Source: Bacillus tequilensis KCTC 13622
Lineage (GTDB): Bacteria; Bacillota; Bacilli; Bacillales; Bacillaceae
Direction of reading: 5' to 3'
Assembly (NCBI RefSeq): GCF_000507145.1
Contig: NZ_AYTO01000034.1
Span: forward strand, 310,001-374,000
DNA: 64,000 nucleotides
Position numbers and translations under genes: made by a program. Shown here one piece after another: positions 1 to 11,434 of the stretch (position 1 is the first letter of the stretch; each line of letters opens with the position of its first letter). The notes beneath the pieces were generated by a model. That model made no database searches. It worked only from the letters and a program-made list of their open reading frames with translations, and had not been told where the DNA came from.

Positions 1-221
1 CTTTGGCTGTTCAGATGGTCATTGGAAATACAAGAGTATTGCCGGAAAGCCTGTTTGACACTGCTGGAACACTGACAACGATCATCACGCTGAATATGGG
101 CCACACGACATACGGCAGCGTTGAAAACAATACGCTGTGGTCAATGGGGCTTGTGCTTCTGCTTATGTCATTCTTGTTCATCCTGCTTATTCGCTACTTG
201 TCATCTAGGAGGAAAGTGTAA
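1..221 (+). CDS. pstC: Phosphate ABC transporter permease PstC (C-terminal fragment)
   Basis: Only the last ~72 codons are present; the gene enters from the left edge in the frame whose first full codon begins at base 3. The visible part ends in a strong hydrophobic segment (about the last 25 residues) and a basic tail, as expected for the final transmembrane helix of an ABC-importer permease. Its TAA overlaps the ATG of pstA by one base, so the two permease subunits are translationally coupled. Identity rests mainly on context: it directly precedes pstA, pstBA and pstBB in the known order of the B. subtilis pst operon. Role: with PstA it forms the membrane channel for high-affinity phosphate uptake. 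The promoter and pstS lie outside the window. Confidence 0.9.
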   Translation, partial: LAVQMVIGNTRVLPESLFDTAGTLTTIITLNMGHTTYGSVENNTLWSMGLVLLLMSFLFILLIRYLSSRRKV

Positions 222-1105
222 TGAACCGCAAACTAACAGATAAATTGGCGACTGGAATGTTTGGTTTGTGCGCAGGCATCATCGCTGCAATTCTCGTAGG
301 CTTGTTTTCTTATATTATGATAAACGGTGTTTCTCAGCTCAGCTTTGATTTTATTACGACAAAATCGAGCGCCATTGCAGCTGGAGGAGGAATACGCGAC
401 CAGCTGTTTAACTCCTTTTACATTTTGTTTATTACGATGCTGATTACAATCCCGCTCGGTGTGGGCGGCGGAGTGTTCATGGCCGAGTACGCGCCTGATA
501 ACAAAGTGACTGATTTTATCAGAACATGTATAGAGGTGCTTTCATCTCTTCCGTCTATTGTCATTGGGATGTTCGGATTATTGATGTTTGTTAACTTAAC
601 AGGCTGGGGGTATACGATCATAGGCGGAGCGCTTGCTTTGACTGTGTTTAACCTTCCTGTCATGGTGCGTGTCACAGAAGACGCGATCCGTTCAGTCCCT
701 AAAGATCTGAAAGAGGCTTCTCTCGCTTTAGGTGTATCACGATGGCATACCGTCAAAACGGTTTTAATTCCAAGTGCGATCCCTTCTATCATCACAGGAG
801 CCATTTTAGCGTCAGGAAGGGTGTTCGGGGAAGCGGCGGCTTTATTATTTACTGCCGGTCTGACAACGCCGCGTCTTCATTTTACAGAGTGGAACCCGTT
901 TTCTGAAACATCGCCGCTTAATATTTTCAGACCCGCTGAAACACTGGCGGTCCATATTTGGAACGTAAATACGCAAGGAATGATTCCGGATGCTGAGGCG
1001 ATCGCCAACGGAGGTTCTGCGGTGCTGGTGATTTCTGTTCTTGTGTTTAATCTCGCAGCGAGATGGCTCGGCACGATGATCTACAAAAAGCTTACGGCAA
1101 ATTAG
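221..1105 (+). CDS. pstA: Phosphate ABC transporter permease PstA
   Basis: 294 residues, usual size for PstA. About six hydrophobic segments are visible, starting around residue 15. The cytoplasmic EAA loop characteristic of binding-protein-dependent permeases is seen as [20 protein letters not shown] around residues 165-185. PstA pairs with PstC to form the phosphate channel energised by the PstB ATPases encoded just downstream. The start ATG overlaps the pstC stop. pstBA starts 20 bases after the stop, so the genes form one operon. Expression is presumably phosphate-starvation (PhoPR) controlled from a promoter left of the window; that is family knowledge, not seen here. Confidence 0.96.
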   Translation: MNRKLTDKLATGMFGLCAGIIAAILVGLFSYIMINGVSQLSFDFITTKSSAIAAGGGIRDQLFNSFYILFITMLITIPLGVGGGVFMAEYAPDNKVTDFIRTCIEVLSSLPSIVIGMFGLLMFVNLTGWGYTIIGGALALTVFNLPVMVRVTEDAIRSVPKDLKEASLALGVSRWHTVKTVLIPSAIPSIITGAILASGRVFGEAAALLFTAGLTTPRLHFTEWNPFSETSPLNIFRPAETLAVHIWNVNTQGMIPDAEAIANGGSAVLVISVLVFNLAARWLGTMIYKKLTAN

Positions 1106-1125
1106 AACAGAAAGAGGCGAAAAAC

Positions 1126-1935
1126 ATGTCTGAACAAATGGTAAAAGAAAAGCCTGAGCATGCTGTTTTCATACCGAAGCAGCACCACGTGCTCCAAGTG
1201 GAAGATTTGTCTATTTTTTATGGGAATAAACAAGCGGTTCACCACGTGAATATGGAGATTGAAAAGAATGCGGTGACCGCTTTGATTGGGCCCTCAGGCT
1301 GCGGAAAGTCTACTTTTTTGAGAAATATTAACCGAATGAATGACTTAATTCCTTCTGCAAGAGCGGAAGGTAAAATCCTTTATGAAGGATTAAATATACT
1401 GGGCGGAAATATTAACGTGGTCAGCCTGAGAAGAGAAATCGGAATGGTTTTTCAAAAACCGAATCCTTTTCCGAAATCAATCTATGCGAATATCACACAT
1501 GCATTAAAATATGCGGGAGAGCGGAATAAAGCTGTTTTAGATGAGATTGTGGAAGAAAGCTTAAGAAAAGCGGCGCTCTGGGATGAGGTGAAGGATCGTT
1601 TACATTCATCTGCACTCTCGTTATCAGGGGGCCAGCAGCAGCGTCTATGCATCGCGAGAACGCTTGCGATGAAGCCCGCCGTTCTTTTGCTGGATGAACC
1701 AGCTTCAGCTCTAGATCCGATTTCAAATGCAAAAATAGAAGAATTAATGACAGAACTGAAAAGGGAATATTCGATTATTATTGTCACGCACAATATGCAG
1801 CAGGCACTACGGGTTTCTGACCGGACGGCATTCTTTTTAAATGGCCAACTTGTAGAATACGGACAGACTGAACAGATTTTCACCAGTCCGAAACAGCAAA
1901 AGACAGAGGATTATATTAACGGGAAATTCGGATAG
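1126..1935 (+). CDS. pstBA: Phosphate ABC transporter ATP-binding protein PstBA (PstB2-type)
   Basis: 269 residues from the ATG at 1126, preceded by AGAGGCG; the open frame extends further upstream into pstA without a ribosome site, so I reject the longer version. Walker A is GPSGCGKST near residue 54, the ABC signature is LSGGQQQ, Walker B is [11 protein letters not shown], and the switch histidine follows in THNMQQ. This is the energising subunit of phosphate import. It is one of two adjacent PstB genes; a 68-base stretch around the signature motif is almost identical to the same place in pstBB (see findings). The extended hydrophilic N-terminus (about 25 residues before the ABC core) distinguishes it from pstBB. 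Confidence 0.97.
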   Translation: MSEQMVKEKPEHAVFIPKQHHVLQVEDLSIFYGNKQAVHHVNMEIEKNAVTALIGPSGCGKSTFLRNINRMNDLIPSARAEGKILYEGLNILGGNINVVSLRREIGMVFQKPNPFPKSIYANITHALKYAGERNKAVLDEIVEESLRKAALWDEVKDRLHSSALSLSGGQQQRLCIARTLAMKPAVLLLDEPASALDPISNAKIEELMTELKREYSIIIVTHNMQQALRVSDRTAFFLNGQLVEYGQTEQIFTSPKQQKTEDYINGKFG

Positions 1936-1945
1936 GAGGGCGGCA

Positions 1946-2728
1946 ATGAGTATTGCTACTGAGGCTGTAATGAAACACGAAGTCTATCAAGTCAATGGAA
2001 TGAACTTATGGTATGGACAGCACCATGCGTTGAAAAATATCAACTTGAGCATTCATGAACATGAGGTCACGGCGATCATCGGGCCATCAGGATGCGGGAA
2101 ATCGACATTCATCAAAACCTTAAATTTAATGATTCAAATGACGCCGAATGTAAAGCTTGCAGGTGAGCTGAACTATAATGGCTGCAATATTTTAAAGGAT
2201 AAAGTGGATATCGTCGATTTGCGAAAAAATATCGGTATGGTATTCCAAAAAGGGAATCCGTTTCCGCAATCTATCTTTGATAATGTCGCTTACGGTCCGA
2301 GAGTCCACGGCACCAAAAATAAAAAGAAGCTTCAAGATATTGTGGAAAAGTCATTAAAAGACGTGGCGTTATGGGATGAGGTGAAGGATCGTCTGCATTC
2401 ATCTGCACTCTCGTTATCAGGGGGCCAGCAGCAGCGTCTTTGTATTGCAAGAGCACTTGCGACAAATCCTGATATTTTGCTGATGGATGAACCGACATCT
2501 GCACTGGACCCAATCTCAACGAGGAAAATTGAAGAGCTCATTCTTGAGCTGAAAAATAAATATACCATTGTCATCGTCACGCACAACATGCAGCAGGCAG
2601 CAAGGGTCTCTGATCAAACCGCCTTTTTCTACATGGGCGAGCTTGTAGAATCCGGAAATACCAATAAAATGTTCTCTACCCCGCAGGATCAAAGAACTCT
2701 CGATTATATTACCGGAAAGTTTGGGTAA
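1946..2728 (+). CDS. pstBB: Phosphate ABC transporter ATP-binding protein PstBB (PstB1-type)
   Basis: 260 residues, starting 10 bases after pstBA behind GGAGGGCGGC. It contains a complete ABC ATPase set: [35 protein letters not shown] and the THNMQQ switch region. It is the second PstB ATPase of the operon and the last gene before an intrinsic terminator that starts three bases after the stop. Having two pstB genes is normal for B. subtilis. Whether the two ATPases form heterodimers or act alternately cannot be read from sequence. Confidence 0.97.
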   Translation: MSIATEAVMKHEVYQVNGMNLWYGQHHALKNINLSIHEHEVTAIIGPSGCGKSTFIKTLNLMIQMTPNVKLAGELNYNGCNILKDKVDIVDLRKNIGMVFQKGNPFPQSIFDNVAYGPRVHGTKNKKKLQDIVEKSLKDVALWDEVKDRLHSSALSLSGGQQQRLCIARALATNPDILLMDEPTSALDPISTRKIEELILELKNKYTIVIVTHNMQQAARVSDQTAFFYMGELVESGNTNKMFSTPQDQRTLDYITGKFG

Positions 2729-2730
2729 AA

Positions 2731-2758
2731 AAAACAGGCTGACAATCAGCCTGTTTTT
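2731..2758. terminator. Bidirectional intrinsic terminator, pst operon / yqzC
   Basis: A 12-bp perfect stem (AAAACAGGCTGA paired with TCAGCCTGTTTT) with a 3-base loop and A/T tracts on both sides. It sits between the convergent ends of pstBB and yqzC and can serve both strands. Confidence 0.92.
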
Positions 2759-3222
2759 TATCGTGTTAACGTTTTTACGATCTTTTTGAAACTCATATCT
2801 GATTTCACTTTAAACTCGCCGGCGCGGATTTCTTTGTGATAGCCGGCATCAATGACATAGTCATTAAAGTCTTGGGCAGAGGAGATGATGCCTTCTTTTT
2901 CAAGAATAGCTGATACATCTGCAGTGCTCATGCCGTCTTTAATTTTGAGCTTGTACGTTTTTACTTTGTCTGTTTTCGCGTCTGAGCTGCTGTCATTGGT
3001 CAGTGATTTCTCTTTTGAATCGAGAAGTTTTTGATATTCATCACGGTTCACAGAAACCATTTTTTTAGAATCAAGGTAATTGTTCACGTCTTGTTCGGTT
3101 ACTGTTTTATTTTCTTTTACAGCAGCGGCCTGATCTTCATCTGTCAGATAAAACACAGCTGCAAGGACGGCAGTCGCTAAAATGATGCCGCCGGCAAATG
3201 CTTGAATGCCCCGTTTTGTCAT
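2758..3222 (-). CDS. yqzC: Membrane-anchored protein YqzC, YceG/MltG-like N-domain
   Basis: 154 residues. One N-terminal transmembrane anchor (about residues 8-27) is followed by a charged Lys/Asp/Ser-rich linker and a C-terminal module of about 60 residues (TYKLKIKDGMSTADVSAILE onward). That module resembles the small LysM-like or N-terminal domain of MltG/YceG lytic transglycosylases (ILxxEGII, hydrophobic spacing, closing RAGEFKVKSDMS), but the catalytic YceG core is absent. The protein is therefore probably extracytoplasmic and membrane tethered, and not an enzyme by itself. Its start overlaps the end of yqzD by four bases, so the two are co-translated. Function is unknown; the domain resemblance is my inference. 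Confidence 0.82.
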   Translation of the reverse strand: MTKRGIQAFAGGIILATAVLAAVFYLTDEDQAAAVKENKTVTEQDVNNYLDSKKMVSVNRDEYQKLLDSKEKSLTNDSSSDAKTDKVKTYKLKIKDGMSTADVSAILEKEGIISSAQDFNDYVIDAGYHKEIRAGEFKVKSDMSFKKIVKTLTR

Positions 3223-3572
3223 ACGAGCACCTTCTCGTTATCTTTGATAATCGTATTTACGTCTTCCACTGATACATGTTCAGCTTTAGCAATCGCTTCA
3301 GCGGACATGCCGTTGTTATATTTAGAAAGTATTTGTTTAGCGACCTTTTGATTGATATCGCTATGCTTTGATTTGCGGATGACAAGGTTGGTTTCCAATA
3401 ATTCTTCCTCAAGCACTGTCATTTTCTTTTTGAGCTTGTAAATTTCCTGCATCGCAGAAAGCTGCAGGGTTTCGAGTTCCTGTTCTACATCTTTCATCGG
3501 ATCTCTTTGAGAATATGAGAATGCAATTAGCGCTATACTGACGATAAACAACGCAATAATAGCAATTTCCAC
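3219..3572 (-). CDS. yqzD: Conserved hypothetical protein YqzD, membrane-anchored coiled coil
   Basis: 117 residues. A single N-terminal transmembrane segment (about residues 3-20) precedes a coiled-coil stretch rich in Glu, Leu and Lys (about 28-65) and a short C-terminal region (about 75-112) with helix-turn-helix-like spacing (ILSKYNNGMSAEAIAKAEHV). It is the upstream partner of yqzC with a four-base overlap. I do not recognise a biochemical function. The pattern of a membrane anchor, coiled coil and small helical domain is typical of DUF-type cell-envelope adaptor proteins. Confidence 0.82.
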   Translation of the reverse strand: MEIAIIALFIVSIALIAFSYSQRDPMKDVEQELETLQLSAMQEIYKLKKKMTVLEEELLETNLVIRKSKHSDINQKVAKQILSKYNNGMSAEAIAKAEHVSVEDVNTIIKDNEKVLV

Positions 3573-3751
3573 GTTTCATCACCTTCTATTCTTTTTTTAT
3601 CCTTCTTTTTTATACCATAAAACCAATGGATTCTAAAGGAATTCGCGAAAAAAACGAGATTTTGTCGAGAAATCTTTCTTTGCTTCCTCTCTATGTAATG
3701 GTTTAATAGGAACACTGAGTGAACGATAGGAAAGGAGAGTGTTAGAAGTCC

Positions 3752-4222
3752 ATGGATAAATACCCATTTCTCTATAATATACGGCATAGGCTTTCTTTTT
3801 TTAGGGACACATTCGACATGATCATTCAAAACGCTCACACCTTGACCGTACGCTGGGAAATTTCAGAAGAAACAATGCGGCTTGCTGAAGCTATGCTTTT
3901 CGAAAAACCGCAGGACATGATAAAAGAATTGCGCGTTGTCATCAAAAGACAAGGCATCGAAGCCGTCAGGACAAAACGCACAACGTATGATAAAGGGGAA
4001 TGGACGATGAGCCAGGCGGCTGGTGATGCAGTATACCGGGCTGAATACAGAATGGTAAATGCAATGAATGTCTCTCTCAAGCTCACCGATACAAAGGGCA
4101 TTTATCTGGCTGGAAACGGGATTAGTGATATACACTGCTTTCAGAATGAGGACGCAAACACCAAGTGGGAGAAGCAATTTTCAGCCTACACCTGTTATGA
4201 GAGAGGGGAAAAAGAACGGTGA
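3752..4222 (+). CDS. yqgL: Conserved hypothetical protein YqgL
   Basis: 156 residues. No signal peptide, membrane segment or recognisable catalytic motif; moderately basic, probably cytosolic. Ribosome-binding sequence AAAGGAGAG lies rather far (about 14 bases) upstream of the ATG chosen, and no better in-frame start is visible, so the exact N-terminus is uncertain. The stop TGA overlaps the GTG start of the glycosyltransferase yqgM (GTGA), which implies coupled translation and possibly a linked function. It is divergent from yqzD-yqzC, with a shared 180-base intergenic region. Confidence 0.78.
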   Translation: MDKYPFLYNIRHRLSFFRDTFDMIIQNAHTLTVRWEISEETMRLAEAMLFEKPQDMIKELRVVIKRQGIEAVRTKRTTYDKGEWTMSQAAGDAVYRAEYRMVNAMNVSLKLTDTKGIYLAGNGISDIHCFQNEDANTKWEKQFSAYTCYERGEKER

Positions 4223-5298
4223 ATATTCTCATGCTGTCCCTCGAACATCCTCATGAGCCGAAAAGCGGGCTTGGTGTCCATTTAAACCGTCTCATTTCTT
4301 ATGTAAAGCCGTATATCAATGTTACCGTTTTTACGCCAAGCAGGAGGCTGGTTTCATATGCGCAGTTTGAAGATTTCATAGCTGATGCCAACTTTACATT
4401 GGTTCAGCACGTCTTATCCTGCAAGGAACGTTTCGATTTGATTCATGCCCATGACGACATGACAGCCCCTGCTGCTCATTATTTGAAAGAACAGTTTGGC
4501 CTTCCGCTTGCTGCGACAATCCACGGTCTTGAAAGTGAAAGGAAGAAGGCGTGCCGAGAAGCACCGCATCCATACAGACAGCAGACTGAACGGCTCCTTA
4601 TAGAATCTGCTGATGAACTGATCGTGTTAAGCACATTTATGAAACAGGCTTTTGATCAGGCAGCACATAAAAAAATAACTGTTATCCCGAGTCCTGCATC
4701 TATGGAGGAAGAAAAGGGGGAACTGCCACGGAGCATGAATAGAAGGTTCTTATTTTCGTTTGGAAGGTTTGTTCCGGAAAAAGGGTTTTCCCAGCTGTTA
4801 AAGGTGTTTGCTGTTTTGAGGCGGCGTCAGCCTGACCTGCATTTGGTGCTGGCTGGGGAAGGGCCGTCTCTATCCTCCTATGAGAAATTATCTGCGGCAT
4901 TGAACTTGAAGGAACGTGTTATCTTCCTGCCGTTTCTGCATAGAAGGGATATCAGAGCGTTGCTGTCTCAGTGTGAAATGTCAGTTTTCCCTAGTTTTTA
5001 TGAGCCGTTTGGGCTTGCCGCGCAGGAAAGCATGGAACAAGGTGTGCTGACTGCCGTTTCTCAGTCGGGCGGTTTTTGTGACTACGCCGTTCATGACAAA
5101 ACGGCAATTACCGTTGATTTTACTCGCGAGCAGGAAGCGGCTGATCTGCTGGACAGGGTATTGAAAGACCGGGAAAAGGCCCGCCGCATAAAAGAAGCCG
5201 GCAGACAACAAGTAATCAAACTCCACAATCCCCGGGTCATTACAGGATCATATTTGCAGCTTTATAGGAGAATCCTCAATAATTCAGCAATTCATTGA
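4219..5298 (+). CDS. yqgM: GT4-type glycosyltransferase YqgM
   Basis: 359 residues from a GTG start overlapping yqgL. Two Rossmann-like halves are apparent: an N-terminal acceptor domain opening with the SLEHPHEPKSGLGVHLNRL motif (the GGxGxH-like loop of GT-B glycosyltransferases) and a C-terminal nucleotide-sugar domain with FGRFVPEKGF, VLAGEGPS and the EX7E region EPFGLAAQE (about residues 258-266). This is the GT-B fold glycosyltransferase family 4. Donor and acceptor sugars cannot be deduced; neighbours give no polysaccharide cluster. Likely cytosolic or peripheral at the membrane. Confidence 0.9.
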   Translation: MNILMLSLEHPHEPKSGLGVHLNRLISYVKPYINVTVFTPSRRLVSYAQFEDFIADANFTLVQHVLSCKERFDLIHAHDDMTAPAAHYLKEQFGLPLAATIHGLESERKKACREAPHPYRQQTERLLIESADELIVLSTFMKQAFDQAAHKKITVIPSPASMEEEKGELPRSMNRRFLFSFGRFVPEKGFSQLLKVFAVLRRRQPDLHLVLAGEGPSLSSYEKLSAALNLKERVIFLPFLHRRDIRALLSQCEMSVFPSFYEPFGLAAQESMEQGVLTAVSQSGGFCDYAVHDKTAITVDFTREQEAADLLDRVLKDREKARRIKEAGRQQVIKLHNPRVITGSYLQLYRRILNNSAIH

Positions 5299-5366
5299 AA
5301 AACAGCCTAGCATTCCGTCGATTATAGTGGTATTATATATAAGTCTGAATAAGTAAATGATTTTAG

Positions 5367-5531
<165 letters not shown>

Positions 5532-5559
5532 CAGCCCAGCTGTTTGAGGTGTGAGAAAG

Positions 5560-5594
5560 AAGCCAGAGCTTTGAAAAAGGTTCTGGCTTTTTTC
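5560..5594 (+). terminator. Intrinsic terminator of rpmGA
   Basis: AAGCCAGA pairs with TTCTGGCTT, with a 14-base loop, followed by TTTTT. It lies between rpmGA and yqgN. Confidence 0.85.
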
Positions 5595-5615
5595 TATTCC
5601 AAGGGGGGATGAGAG

Positions 5616-6179
5616 ATGAAATCACAAGTAAGAAAAAAAACGATAGAGGCACTATCTGCTGTATCAAATGAAGAGCTTCTTCAAAAAACCGCACGAATAT
5701 ACCAGGATTTATTTTCCATTCCTGAGTGGCAAAATGCCAGCACCATTGCCGTCACCATTTCCAGAGGTCTGGAAATACCGACTCGTCCCATAATTGAGCA
5801 GGCTTGGGAAGAAGGGAAACAAGTTTGCATTCCAAAATGCGACCCGGAAACGAAGAATATGCAATTTCGCACATATCAGACCGATGATCAGCTTGAAATC
5901 GTTTACGCCGGACTTCTTGAGCCGGTGATTGAAAAAACAAAAGAAGTAAAGCCCTCACAAATTGACCTGGTCATTGTTCCGGGCGTTTGTTTTGATACTG
6001 CCGGGTTTAGGATCGGCTTTGGCGGCGGATATTATGACCGTTATTTATGCGGGTATAAAGGGAAGACAGTCTCATTGCTTTTGGAGTGTCAGCTGTTTGC
6101 ACATCTTCCCCGCCGGCCCCATGACATCCCGGTACATAAGCTGATAACAGAGAATCAAATGATTTCTTGTTTTTCATAA
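5616..6179 (+). CDS. yqgN: 5-formyltetrahydrofolate cyclo-ligase
   Basis: 187 residues, the normal length for the family. The diagnostic C-terminal motif is present ([21 protein letters not shown], about residues 121-141; the GGGYYDR part is the nucleotide-binding loop), and the N-terminus has the RKKTIEAL basic start seen in these enzymes. The reaction is ATP-dependent conversion of 5-formyl-THF to 5,10-methenyl-THF, rescuing folate from an inhibitory storage form that arises partly from glycine metabolism. GGGG ribosome site 8 bases upstream. It precedes small gene yqgO in the same direction. Confidence 0.95.
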   Translation: MKSQVRKKTIEALSAVSNEELLQKTARIYQDLFSIPEWQNASTIAVTISRGLEIPTRPIIEQAWEEGKQVCIPKCDPETKNMQFRTYQTDDQLEIVYAGLLEPVIEKTKEVKPSQIDLVIVPGVCFDTAGFRIGFGGGYYDRYLCGYKGKTVSLLLECQLFAHLPRRPHDIPVHKLITENQMISCFS

Positions 6180-6242
6180 CTTTCCTGCTCCTTATTCAAG
6201 AATAAATAAGAAAGAATAACAAATCCTATTGACAGGAGGGAT

Positions 6243-6419
6243 ATGATGAAAAAATTTATGATTTATGCCATTTTCGCCGTTTCTGCCGTCATGTTTTATC
6301 AAAACCGCTACCGGCTTATGAATACTGTACTCAGCCAGCCGGGAATCAGACGGTCTTTTATTCATCTCTTTTTAAGAATTCCGTTTATCCGCAATAAGTT
6401 TATACAGCAAGCTTTCTAA
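6243..6419 (+). CDS. yqgO: Small membrane protein YqgO
   Basis: 58 residues, starting with two ATG codons behind GACAGGAGGGAT. An N-terminal hydrophobic stretch (about residues 4-19) is followed by a basic, amphipathic tail with repeated Arg and Phe/Ile. It reads as a one-helix membrane protein with cytosolic basic domain. No homologous function known to me. A rho-independent terminator overlaps its stop, so it ends the yqgN-yqgO transcript and is immediately followed by gluP. Confidence 0.8.
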   Translation: MMKKFMIYAIFAVSAVMFYQNRYRLMNTVLSQPGIRRSFIHLFLRIPFIRNKFIQQAF

Positions 6420-6443
6420 AATCCCGTCAAACGGGATTTTTTG
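6418..6443 (+). terminator. Intrinsic terminator after yqgO
   Basis: AAATCCCGT CAA ACGGGATTT followed by TTTG: a 9-bp stem with a 3-base loop; begins inside the yqgO stop codon. Confidence 0.88.
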
Positions 6444-6506
6444 CTTTTAGTAGGTGTTTTTTAGCGCCAGCTGTTATAATGAGAAAAAACCATTGGAGCG
6501 GTAAAC

Positions 6507-8018
6507 ATGTATTTGCTGGAGTATACATACTGGAACATCGCGGCTCACCTAGTGAATAGCGGGTATGGCGTCATACAAGCCGGTGAGTCTGATGAAATAT
6601 GGATGGAAGCACCGGACAAGTCCTCTCATGATCTGGTTCGCCTTTTTAAGCATGACCTTGATTTCCGTCAAGAAATGGCAAGAGATATCGAAGAGCAGGC
6701 TGAACGGGTAGAGCAAGTCAGAAAGCAACTTGGCAGACGGAAGATGAAGCTGCTGAATGTATGTTTTTCACAAGAAGCCCCTGTCGATGACTGGGAAGAG
6801 ATTGCCGAAAAGCCTTTTGAGAACGGAACTGTGTCAGTTGAACCGGCGATTGTGAGGGGGACAATGCTTCGTGATGACCTTCAAGCTGTTTTTCCATCAT
6901 ATCGTGCAGATGCCCGCGATTCGTTTGAAGACGCGCAAATGGCGAGAGAACGCTTCCTGTCGCTCGTGCTGAGACAAGAGGAACAGAGAAAAAAGGAAGC
7001 GGCGTTTTTTCAAAATGGAAAACCGATCTTTACATATGTATTCATTGCGCTTCAGATCTTGATGTTTTTCTTGCTTGAACGAAACGGAGGCAGCACAAAT
7101 ACGGAGACGCTGGTCGCCTTTGGAGCGAAGGAAAACAGCCTCATTGCAGCAGGAGAATGGTGGCGGCTTCTGACTCCGATCGTGCTTCATATCGGCATTG
7201 CGCATTTAGCGTTTAACACACTGGCTTTATGGTCGGTCGGTACAGCCGTTGAGCGGTTGTACGGATCGGGCAGGTTTCTGCTGATTTATCTGGCGGCTGG
7301 CATTACGGGTTCGATCGCAAGCTTTGTGTTCAGCCCGTATCCTTCAGCAGGAGCTTCGGGAGCCATATTTGGATGCTTAGGCGCATTGCTGTATGTCGCT
7401 TTGTCAAATCGGAAAATGTTTTTAAGAACAATTGGCACCAATATTATTGTCATTATTATCATTAACCTGGGCTTTGGTTTTGCAGTTTCGAATATTGATA
7501 ATTCGGGACATATCGGCGGCTTGATTGGCGGCTTTTTCGCAGCAGCCGCACTTGGATTGCCAAAAGCCGGAGCCTTTGGAAAAAGAGTGCTGTCAGCGGT
7601 TTTGCTGATCGCTTTGACGGTCGTTTTTTTATATTACGGATTGCATTCGCCTTCTCATCAGGAGTCAGCGCTGATTCAGCAGGCAAGCGAGCTTTATCAG
7701 GAAGGAAAGTATGAAAAAGTAACGGAATTGCTGAATGGAGAAGCGGAGCAAAAAGATGCTTCAGTCGATCTGTTGAAAATTCTGGCTGTTTCAGATATTC
7801 AAATCGGCGAATATGACCAAGCGATTTCTCTTTTGGAAAGAGCAGTGAAAAAAGACCCTAAAGACCACGCCTCATATTATTATTTAGCCTCGTTGTATGC
7901 TGAAAAAAATGAGCTGGGTCAAGCTGAAAAGGCGATCAAATCGGCTCTGAACGTAAAGCCGAAGGAGCAGCACTACAAAGAGCTGCAGCAGCAAATTGAA
8001 CACAGTAAAGAATCATAA
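6507..8018 (+). CDS. gluP: Rhomboid intramembrane serine protease with TPR domain
   Basis: 503 residues. An N-terminal cytosolic domain (about 1-170) is followed by a membrane core of about seven helices (about 173-382) and a C-terminal TPR-like region (about 385-503; QASELYQEGKYEKVTELL and two further repeats). The catalytic dyad is visible: Ser284 in GASGAIFG and His335 in NSGHIGGLIGG; the L1-loop HxxxN-type pattern appears as HLAFNTLALW. The family cleaves transmembrane helices; in B. subtilis this gene (yqgP) has been linked to membrane protein quality control, magnesium transporter MgtE turnover and glucose export. Slightly shorter than the 168 protein as I remember it (507). Starts behind TTGGAGCGG. 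Confidence 0.95.
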   Translation: MYLLEYTYWNIAAHLVNSGYGVIQAGESDEIWMEAPDKSSHDLVRLFKHDLDFRQEMARDIEEQAERVEQVRKQLGRRKMKLLNVCFSQEAPVDDWEEIAEKPFENGTVSVEPAIVRGTMLRDDLQAVFPSYRADARDSFEDAQMARERFLSLVLRQEEQRKKEAAFFQNGKPIFTYVFIALQILMFFLLERNGGSTNTETLVAFGAKENSLIAAGEWWRLLTPIVLHIGIAHLAFNTLALWSVGTAVERLYGSGRFLLIYLAAGITGSIASFVFSPYPSAGASGAIFGCLGALLYVALSNRKMFLRTIGTNIIVIIIINLGFGFAVSNIDNSGHIGGLIGGFFAAAALGLPKAGAFGKRVLSAVLLIALTVVFLYYGLHSPSHQESALIQQASELYQEGKYEKVTELLNGEAEQKDASVDLLKILAVSDIQIGEYDQAISLLERAVKKDPKDHASYYYLASLYAEKNELGQAEKAIKSALNVKPKEQHYKELQQQIEHSKES

Positions 8019-8066
8019 ACGGAAATGCCTAAGAGGGAGGCTTTGCTGTTTGTCAGGGGTTTCTAC

Positions 8067-8095
8067 TTGACTGGCCGCTTCCATATGAATACGCT
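8067..8095 (+). promoter_or_regulatory. Candidate sigma-A promoter for yqgQ-glcK
   Basis: TTGACT at 8067-8072 and TACGCT at 8090-8095 with 17-bp spacing, 33 bases before the yqgQ start. The -35 is good and the -10 is moderate; a call from sequence only. Confidence 0.5.
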
Positions 8096-8127
8096 TAAGA
8101 TAGTTAAAATCAAGAATGGTGAAGAAA

Positions 8128-8331
8128 ATGAATACATTTTATGATGTGCAGCAGCTGTTAAAAACATTTGGCCACATCGTTTACTTTGGAGACAGAGAGC
8201 TTGAGATTGAGTTTATGCTAGATGAATTAAAGGAATTATACATGAACCACATGATTGAGAAGGAGCAGTGGGCCAAAGCCGTGGCTGTCCTTCGGAAAGA
8301 ATTGGAACAAACAAAAAAACGAAAGAGATAG
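8128..8331 (+). CDS. yqgQ: Conserved small protein YqgQ
   Basis: 67 residues from the ATG at 8128, chosen because GGTGA sits five bases upstream, whereas the in-frame ATG at 8116 has no ribosome site. All-helical, Leu/Glu/Lys-rich ([17 protein letters not shown]), cytosolic, of the DUF910 family of tiny three-helix proteins. It is located immediately ahead of glucokinase with 23 bases between them, so the two are very probably co-transcribed. Biochemical role unknown. Ends in a Lys/Arg run. Confidence 0.88.
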   Translation: MNTFYDVQQLLKTFGHIVYFGDRELEIEFMLDELKELYMNHMIEKEQWAKAVAVLRKELEQTKKRKR

Positions 8332-8354
8332 ATGTAAAGGTTAAGGTGATAAAA

Positions 8355-9320
8355 ATGGACGAAATATGGTTTGCAGGCATTGACCTGGGAGGAACGACGA
8401 TTAAACTCGCTTTTATTAATCAATATGGTGAAATTCAGCATAAGTGGGAAGTCCCGACTGATAAAACCGGTGACACCATTACAGTTACAATCGCAAAAAC
8501 AATCGACAGCAAACTGGATGAGCTGCAAAAACCGAAGCATATCCTCAAATACATCGGAATGGGCGCACCAGGCCCTGTAGATATGGCGGCAGGAGTCGTT
8601 TATGAAACGGTAAATCTGGGATGGGAAAACTATGCATTGAAAAATCATCTGGAGACAGAAACAGGCATTCCGACTGTTATCGAAAACGACGCGAATATAG
8701 CAGCGCTCGGAGAAATGTGGAAGGGAGCAGGTGACGGTGCAAAAGACGTCATTCTCGTGACACTTGGCACTGGAGTTGGCGGCGGCATTATTGCAAATGG
8801 TGAAATTGTCCATGGCATCAACGGCGCCGGCGGAGAAATCGGCCATATTTGCAGCATTCCTGAAGGCGGGGCGTCTTGCAATTGCGGTAAAACAGGCTGT
8901 ATCGAAACGATTGCGTCAGCAACCGGAATTGTAAGAATTGCAAAAGAAAAAATAGCAAATGCTAAAAAGACGACACGTTTAAAAGCAACTGAACAATTGT
9001 CAGCGCGGGATGTGTTTGAAGCGGCGGGTGAAAATGATGAAATTGCCCTTGAGGTGGTTGATTATGTAGCCAAGCACCTTGGTTTGGTGCTAGGAAATTT
9101 GGCAAGCTCGCTTAATCCGTCAAAAATCGTTCTTGGCGGCGGTGTTTCGAGAGCCGGAGAACTGCTGAGATCAAAAGTCGAAAAAACATTCCGCAAATGC
9201 GCGTTTCCGCGGGCAGCCCAAGCAGCTGATATTTCAATCGCAGCACTTGGTAATGATGCCGGTGTTATCGGAGGCGCTTGGATCGCTAAAAATGAATGGC
9301 TGAAACACCAAAATTGTTAA
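8355..9320 (+). CDS. glcK: Glucokinase (ROK family)
   Basis: 321 residues from ATG 8355 behind AAGGTGA; the longer open frame from 8268 overlaps yqgQ and is rejected. The ROK N-terminal phosphate-binding motif ([10 protein letters not shown], residues 8-17), catalytic region with Asp in [11 protein letters not shown], and the Cys-rich zinc loop [10 protein letters not shown] are all present. Catalyses ATP-dependent phosphorylation of glucose to glucose-6-phosphate, important for internal glucose released from disaccharides, since external glucose enters through the PTS. Operon with yqgQ. Nearly identical to the B. subtilis enzyme from memory. Confidence 0.97.
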   Translation: MDEIWFAGIDLGGTTIKLAFINQYGEIQHKWEVPTDKTGDTITVTIAKTIDSKLDELQKPKHILKYIGMGAPGPVDMAAGVVYETVNLGWENYALKNHLETETGIPTVIENDANIAALGEMWKGAGDGAKDVILVTLGTGVGGGIIANGEIVHGINGAGGEIGHICSIPEGGASCNCGKTGCIETIASATGIVRIAKEKIANAKKTTRLKATEQLSARDVFEAAGENDEIALEVVDYVAKHLGLVLGNLASSLNPSKIVLGGGVSRAGELLRSKVEKTFRKCAFPRAAQAADISIAALGNDAGVIGGAWIAKNEWLKHQNC

Positions 9321-9426
9321 AATTGTGTAAATGAAATTGATTTTTTGTTGTGCTCAGGTTAAGATTTAATTTGATGTGTTAATGAGAATGTTGGGAATAG
9401 ACTGATTTTTTGAGCGTGCTGCATAG

Positions 9427-11352
<1,926 letters not shown>

Positions 11353-11359
11353 CCACAAT

Positions 11360-11397
11360 GTCTCCCGCATCAAAGTGAGCGGGAGGCTTTCTTTTTT
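11360..11397 (+). terminator. Intrinsic terminator after yqgS
   Basis: GTCTCCCGC and GCGGGAGGC form a 9-bp stem (one wobble) around a 10-base loop, followed by a TTTCTTTTTTT tail. Confidence 0.88.
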
Positions 11398-11434
11398 TAA
11401 ACACGCTGTCATATAGTAACAAAAAAGGGGGATA

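Noticed and set aside
8181-8846. 221-codon minus-strand frame opposite yqgQ and glcK
   Set aside because: Antisense to clearly coding genes; Cys/His/Phe-rich product without any domain.
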